Shown: positions 7,034 through 10,250 of the stretch, piece after piece
Layout of the letters: every line of letters begins with the position of its first letter
How positions within the stretch are numbered: the stretch's first letter is position 1
From: Tannerellaceae bacterium
Lineage (GTDB): Bacteria; Bacteroidota; Bacteroidia; Bacteroidales; Tannerellaceae
Length of the DNA: 10,250 nucleotides
Reading direction: 5' to 3'
NCBI GenBank assembly: GCA_031279915.1
Contig: JAITHO010000061.1
Location: 1-10,250, forward strand
Made by a program: the position numbers and the translations under genes
Notes under the pieces: model-generated
Databases searched by the model: none
Seen by the model: the letters and a program-made list of their open reading frames with translations, nothing else
Told to the model about the DNA's origin: nothing

Positions 7034-7525
7034 TATCGCAACGGCTCGACGGAAATCCGAGAGCAAAACACACTTATCGCAACGGCTCGACGGGAATCAG
7101 AGAGCAAAAACCACATATCGCAACGGCTCGACGGAAATCCGAGAGCAAAAACTACATATCGCAATATCGCGACGGAAATCCGAGAGCAAAACACACATAT
7201 CGCAATATCGCGACGGGAATCCGAGAGCAAAACACATTAAATGTGCTGGCTCGACGGGAATCCGGGAGCAAATAACATTAAATGTGCTGGCTCGACGGGA
7301 ATCCGCCGGAGAAAAACCACTATCGCGCTGGCTCGCGGAGGATGCGCCGGAGAAAAAACAACATCGCGCTGGCTCGCGGAGGAGCCGCCGGAGAAAATAC
7401 ACTATCGCGCTGGCTCGCGGAGGATGCGCCGGAGAAAAAACACTATCGCGCTGGCTCGCGGAGGATGCGCCGGAGAAAAACCACTATCGCGCTGGCTCGC
7501 GGAGGAGCCGCCGGAGAAAAAACAC
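7034..7525. repeat. Tandem array, 12 units of about 41 bases
   Basis: Units start at 7034, 7075, 7116, 7157, 7198, 7238, 7279, 7321, 7362, 7403, 7444 and 7485. Nine are 41 bases by my count of start positions, the others 40-42. Most begin TATCGC and end in an A run followed by a CAC-like tail. Units 1-3 contain AACGGCTCGACGG...GAGAGCAAAA. Units 4-5 replace CGGCTCGA by TATCGCGA. Units 6-7 begin TAAATGTGCTGGCTCG, and unit 7 has the front of one subtype and the back of the other. Units 8-12 contain GCTGGCTCGCGGAGGA then ATGCG or GCCG and CCGGAGAAAA. No unique spacers exist. Because 41 is not a multiple of 3, all frames cycle through the array and remain open, giving spurious ORFs on both strands. 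Confidence 0.9.
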
Positions 7526-7530
7526 TATCG

Positions 7531-7678
7531 CTCGAAAAGCAGGTCATTCCCGCGAAGGCGGGAATCTCCGATCGATAGTTGGGACGATTGTACTTGTTGT
7601 TTTATATGATATAACTACAATCGTAACCGTTTTTCGATCGGAGATTCCCGCCGTCGCGGGAATGACTTGTTTTTCGAG
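7531..7678. repeat. 148-base element with 44-base inverted ends (REPIN/MITE-like)
   Basis: The left arm 7531-7574 and right arm 7635-7678 are reverse complements over 44 bases with 3 mismatches, flanking a 60-base centre. Each arm contains an ATTCCCGC...GCGGGAAT palindrome (7546-7565 and 7645-7664), a short repeat type found in many bacterial genomes and similar to the neisserial dRS3 motif. The centre has its own inverted repeat, ACGATTGTA/TACAATCGT, around an AT-rich palindrome, so the whole can fold as one long cruciform. No transposase gene and no clear target-site duplication are seen. It abuts the last tandem unit. Fragments GCGGGAATGAC recur at 7678-7688 and 7717-7727. Confidence 0.75.
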
Positions 7679-7799
7679 CGGGAATGACTTTTGACAGCTA
7701 TGGCCCACATGGGCAGGCGGGAATGACCTCCTTGGGAGGCATTGGAGGACGGTTGTTATACCCACGTAAAGCCAGTCTGGCCATATCCGGATGCGATAG

Positions 7800-7829
7800 T
7801 TGCATTTTGTCAAGCTCTCAATATCTTTG
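7800..7829 (+). promoter_or_regulatory. Promoter of the exported protein gene
   Basis: TTG at 7800-7802 and TATCTTTG at 7822-7829 are 19 bases apart, a full match to the Bacteroidota TTG/TAnnTTTG promoter. The transcript would begin near 7836, about 26 bases before ATG 7862. The repeat island ends just upstream of this promoter. Confidence 0.72.
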
Positions 7830-7861
7830 CGCATAGCTTATCAATTTAATACATAATAAAT

Positions 7862-8524
7862 ATGAGAAAAAGAATTTTTGCCGTATGCTCCATTACGTTC
7901 CTCCTTGCGCTGTGCTTGCAATGTCAAAACATCGGCGGCGTCAAGGCGACTATCAAAACAACGAAGATTGGCGAATCGAACATTGAGTATGTTCAGATCT
8001 CGGGCTTGGCCGACGCCACAATTCAGAAGAATATTAACGAGGAGCTGGAAACCTTCGCCACCTGGCCGTCGGTGAACATTGAGGACGATGTGAACTTTGA
8101 TGCGAAGGCCAAGTATGCCATCCTGGGGAAGAAGTACCTGGCCGTTCGCTCCGCACAGTCGTTCAGGTCTCCTATTCAAGGCGAGCAAATAGATTCGCAG
8201 ATCTTTGATCTGGAAACGGGCGACTTTGGCATCTCAGCCGACAGCTTCATCGTATCGGTAGACGCTATCTCCAAGGCCTTCGAGGCAGGCAAGTTCGTAC
8301 AGCTGCAGCCCAGCGAGGATCTGGATTCTATGGGAGAAATAATGCCCTTCCTGCTCTCTCTCGGCGCATTCGATTTTTATCTGACGGAGAATAGCCTCGG
8401 AATCTACATCCCAACTCCAACCGGAGTGGACATCGAAGTTACCTCCGACTACGTATTCGAAGCTCCATACAGCGAAATCACCGACGCGCTAGCCCCATCG
8501 CTAAAGCGATTGCTTAAGATCTAA
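7862..8524 (+). CDS. Small exported protein, probable lipoprotein, DUF3298/RsiV-like
   Basis: 220 aa beginning MRKRIFAVCSITFLLALCLQC: a positively charged start, a hydrophobic core and cysteines at 18 and 21. This is a type-II-like signal, although no perfect lipobox (small residue before Cys) is present, so secretion without lipidation is possible. The mature part suggests a DUF3298/RsiV-type beta-alpha fold. QIDSQIFDLETGDFGISADSF resembles the family's strand plus 'FDLKTG' turn, and FYLTENSLGIYIPTPTG...APYSEI resembles its C-terminal 'IPYSEL' ending. Relatives occur in PdaC and the anti-sigma factor RsiV, but this assignment is by eye and the function is unknown. It stands alone as a transcription unit, with its own promoter upstream and a terminator 17 bases after the TAA. 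Confidence 0.75.
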   Translation: MRKRIFAVCSITFLLALCLQCQNIGGVKATIKTTKIGESNIEYVQISGLADATIQKNINEELETFATWPSVNIEDDVNFDAKAKYAILGKKYLAVRSAQSFRSPIQGEQIDSQIFDLETGDFGISADSFIVSVDAISKAFEAGKFVQLQPSEDLDSMGEIMPFLLSLGAFDFYLTENSLGIYIPTPTGVDIEVTSDYVFEAPYSEITDALAPSLKRLLKI

Positions 8525-8541
8525 CTTTATTAATTAAGCCG

Positions 8542-8573
8542 CATGGCTTCGGGAGTCCGGGGCCATGTTTTTT
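8542..8573 (+). terminator. Rho-independent terminator after the exported protein gene
   Basis: CATGGCTTCGG (8542-8552) pairs with CCGGGGCCATG (8557-8567) over 11 positions, including two G-U pairs, around the loop GAGT, followed by six T (8568-8573). This is a classical intrinsic terminator. It separates the next gene from this transcript. An ATG at 8543 in frame with that gene lies in this stem and is therefore an unlikely start. Confidence 0.88.
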
Positions 8574-8605
8574 CCCCTTATACCCTATACATTATATTAT
8601 ATAGT

Positions 8606-10250
8606 ATGCTTATACCCGAACGTGCGCCTAAGAGCGCTTCCAACTTCGCTCCAACAATTGCATCCAACGCCGGCGGCATGAATGAGAGGATAAGGCGACT
8701 GCGAAGCCAGTCTGTCGAAGCCGAGCCATCTATCTCCATCGAACGAGCCCTCATCACCACCGGCTTTTACAAGAGCAACGATGGCAAATACTCAGTTCCC
8801 GTGATGAGAGCTCTAAACTTTCTCGAAATATGTAAGCACAAAACCATATATATTGGCGAGGATGAGCTGATAGTTGGCGAACGCGGGCCGCGTCCGTAGG
8901 CTGTTCCGACCTTCCCCGAACTCACCTGCCACAGTGTCGACGATCTGCAGGTGCTCAATACCCGCGAACTCCAGCGATATGCCGTAAGCGAGAACGACAT
9001 CCAAGCCTACGCCCGCGAAGTTATCCCATATTGGACGGGACGAAGCATGCGCGAACGGATATTCGGCCACGTTCCGCAGTCATGGCGAGCTCTGTACGAG
9101 GCCGGCCTTTTCACCGAATTTATGGAACAGCGCGCTCCGGGGCACACTGCTCTCGACGGCAAGATATATAGCGCCGGCCTGCTCGACCTGAAGGAGCGCA
9201 TAGCTGAGGAGATCAGCGGCCTCGACTTCATGAACGACCCTGAAGCCACCGACAGGCGGGAGGAGCTCGCGGCTATGGCTATCTCCTGCGATGCCGCCAT
9301 AGTGTTTGCCGAGAGGCACGCCGAGCTTGCCGAGCAGATGGCGGCTGAGATGGCTGAAGCCAAGCGATCGCCCGAACGTGTGGCCGAGCTGCTCCGGATA
9401 GCCGAAGTTTGCCGCCATGTGCCCGCTCATGCTCCGCGCAACTTCTGGGAGGCGGTGCAGATGTACTGGTTCGTTCATCTGGGAACCATCACGGAGCTGA
9501 ACGGCTGGGACGCTATGAATCCGGGGCATTTCGATCAGCATCTCCAGCCCTTCTAGGAAAAGGAAATTGCCGAAGGAAGCCTCACCCGCGACCAGGCCAA
9601 GGAGCTGCTTTCCTGCTTCTGGATAAAAGTTAACAACCATCCCGCGCCGCCAAAGGTGGGCATCACCGCACGCGAAAGCGGAACCTACAACGATTTCACC
9701 AACATCAATATCGGTGGCCTCCGCCCCGACGGAAGCAATGCCGTGAGCGAGCTATCGTACATGATGCTCGAAATAGGCGAGGAGCTACATGTCTTGCAAC
9801 CCGGATTTTCGGTGCACGTTGGAGCCGCCACTCCCGAACGATTCCTGCGCGCCGCCTGCAAGCTAATCCGGCAGGGACATGGATACCCTTCGGTATTCAA
9901 TCCCGACGTTTACGTTCAGGAGATGCTGCGCCAGGGAAAAACGCTTGACGACGCGCGCGAGGGCGGATGCAGCGGATGTATCGAGGTGGGAGCCTTCGGC
10001 AAGGAAGCCTATCTGCTGACCGGCTATCTGAACGTACCCAAGATACTCGAAGTCACCCTGAACAACGGAGTCGATCCCCTAAGCGGAAAGCTCGTGGGCC
10101 TGCAAACAGGCGAGGCCGCGTCATTTGCATCCTTCGACGATCTGTACGAGGCATTCCGCCGCCAGCTTCATTATATAATTGACCAAAAAGTTAGGGTTAG
10201 CAATTACATCGACCGCATGTTCGCCAAATACGCTCCCGCCCCCTTCCTCT
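8606..10250 (+). pseudogene. hypD: HypD-type glycyl radical enzyme (trans-4-hydroxy-L-proline dehydratase) with two in-frame TAG codons; 3' end outside window
   Basis: One reading frame encodes a glycyl radical enzyme from ATG 8606 (or ATG 8678, MNERIRRLR) to the window edge, interrupted only by TAG at 8897-8899 and 9554-9556 (codons 98 and 317). Protein similarity runs straight across both: IYIGEDELIVGERGPRP-stop-AVPTFPEL and FDQHLQPF-stop-EKEIAEGSLTR. HypD removes water from trans-4-hydroxyproline to give pyrroline-5-carboxylate. Counterparts of the Clostridioides difficile HypD active site (numbering recalled) are all present: F172, H180, D302, S358, D363, F364, thiyl Cys458 and base Glu460 in SGCIEVGAFGKEAY, and Tyr474, corresponding to F152, H160, D278, S334, D339, F340, C434, E436 and Y450. 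The glycyl-radical loop, activating enzyme and proC lie beyond the window, if present. No TAnnTTTG promoter is visible. Either a very recent pseudogene, TAG readthrough, or sequence error. Confidence 0.88.

Larger units (their letters stand above)
6700..7861. other. Gene-free repeat island
   Basis: These about 1.16 kb separate the AraC-family gene from the exported protein. They contain, in order, an 11-base inverted repeat, two palindromic hairpin units, a 41-base tandem array, a 148-base inverted-end element with two stray fragments of the same repeat, and the promoter of the next gene. Bases 6788-6834 and 6974-7033 hold nothing I recognise. Bases 7689-7799 contain only short palindromes such as GCCAGTCTGGC at 7771-7781. 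Open frames of up to 258 codons cross the island, but they follow the repeats and match no protein family. Confidence 0.8.

Noticed and set aside
7034..7525. CRISPR array
   Set aside because: The whole 41-base unit repeats, with no unique spacers between conserved repeats, and no cas genes are present.
6918..7694. 258-codon open frame and other open frames across the tandem array, on both strands
   Set aside because: A 41-base unit lacking stops gives open frames in all phases. The peptides are Arg/Lys/Glu-rich repeats that simply translate the array and then the ATTCCCGC palindromes, which often give spurious peptides such as VIPAKAGIS.
8543..8605. ATG 8543 as the start of the hypD-type gene
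   Set aside because: It lies in the stem of the preceding terminator, and the encoded residues include an AT-rich non-coding-like stretch.
8897..9556. Selenocysteine or pyrrolysine at the hypD stops
   Set aside because: Selenocysteine uses TGA, not TAG. Neither position is catalytic, and pyrrolysine is not known in this enzyme family.
10191..10200. Telomere-like TTAGGGTTAG
   Set aside because: It is a single occurrence inside the hypD frame, encoding part of KVRVSN; coincidental.

Overview
The window looks like a chromosomal stretch from a member of the Bacteroidota, probably an anaerobic, host-associated Bacteroidales. Four start regions carry the -7 element typical of this phylum (TAnnTTTG), and two of them also have a TTG at the right distance (19-20 bases). 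Most start codons lack a strong Shine-Dalgarno site. The protein types (LolC/E-like FtsX permease, agmatine deiminase with N-carbamoylputrescine amidohydrolase, hydroxyproline-dehydratase-type glycyl radical enzyme) fit a gut-type anaerobe. Species assignment is not possible from sequence alone.

Layout. Bases 1-312 hold a possible 5' end of a leftward gene and the promoter of the first rightward operon. 313-2764 is a two-gene operon: a PLP-dependent aminotransferase and an FtsX/LolE-type permease. 2843-5593 is a leftward operon: agmatine deiminase (aguA), N-carbamoylputrescine amidohydrolase (aguB), and last an AT-richer KilA-N gene broken by one extra base in an A run. A divergent AraC-family regulator (5794-6699) shares a 200-base intergenic region with aguA. 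That region contains a direct repeat spaced 30 bases, which could be the regulator's operator.

6700-7861 is a gene-free repeat island. It has two palindromic GTAGAGACGC-type hairpins, each preceded by the same 18-base sequence. Next comes a 12-unit tandem array with a 41-base period that changes from one repeat subtype to another through hybrid units. It ends in a 148-base element with 44-base inverted ends built from ATTCCCGC...GCGGGAAT repeats. The ORFs through this island are artefacts of the repeats.

7862-8524 encodes a small exported protein (DUF3298/RsiV-like), with its own promoter and a clear Rho-independent terminator. From 8606 to the right edge runs a glycyl radical enzyme of the trans-4-hydroxy-L-proline dehydratase (HypD) type, still in one frame but crossed by two in-frame TAG codons. 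Every active-site residue that can be checked is retained. It is either a very young pseudogene or a gene in which TAG is read as sense, and this is the most interesting observation here.

How the genes work together: AguA and AguB convert agmatine to putrescine in two steps, and the divergent AraC-type protein is the natural candidate regulator. The aminotransferase/permease pair and the HypD-type gene have no evident link to that pathway. The broken KilA-N gene, the repeat island and the amber-interrupted hypD suggest a genome that tolerates gene decay and repeat spread.
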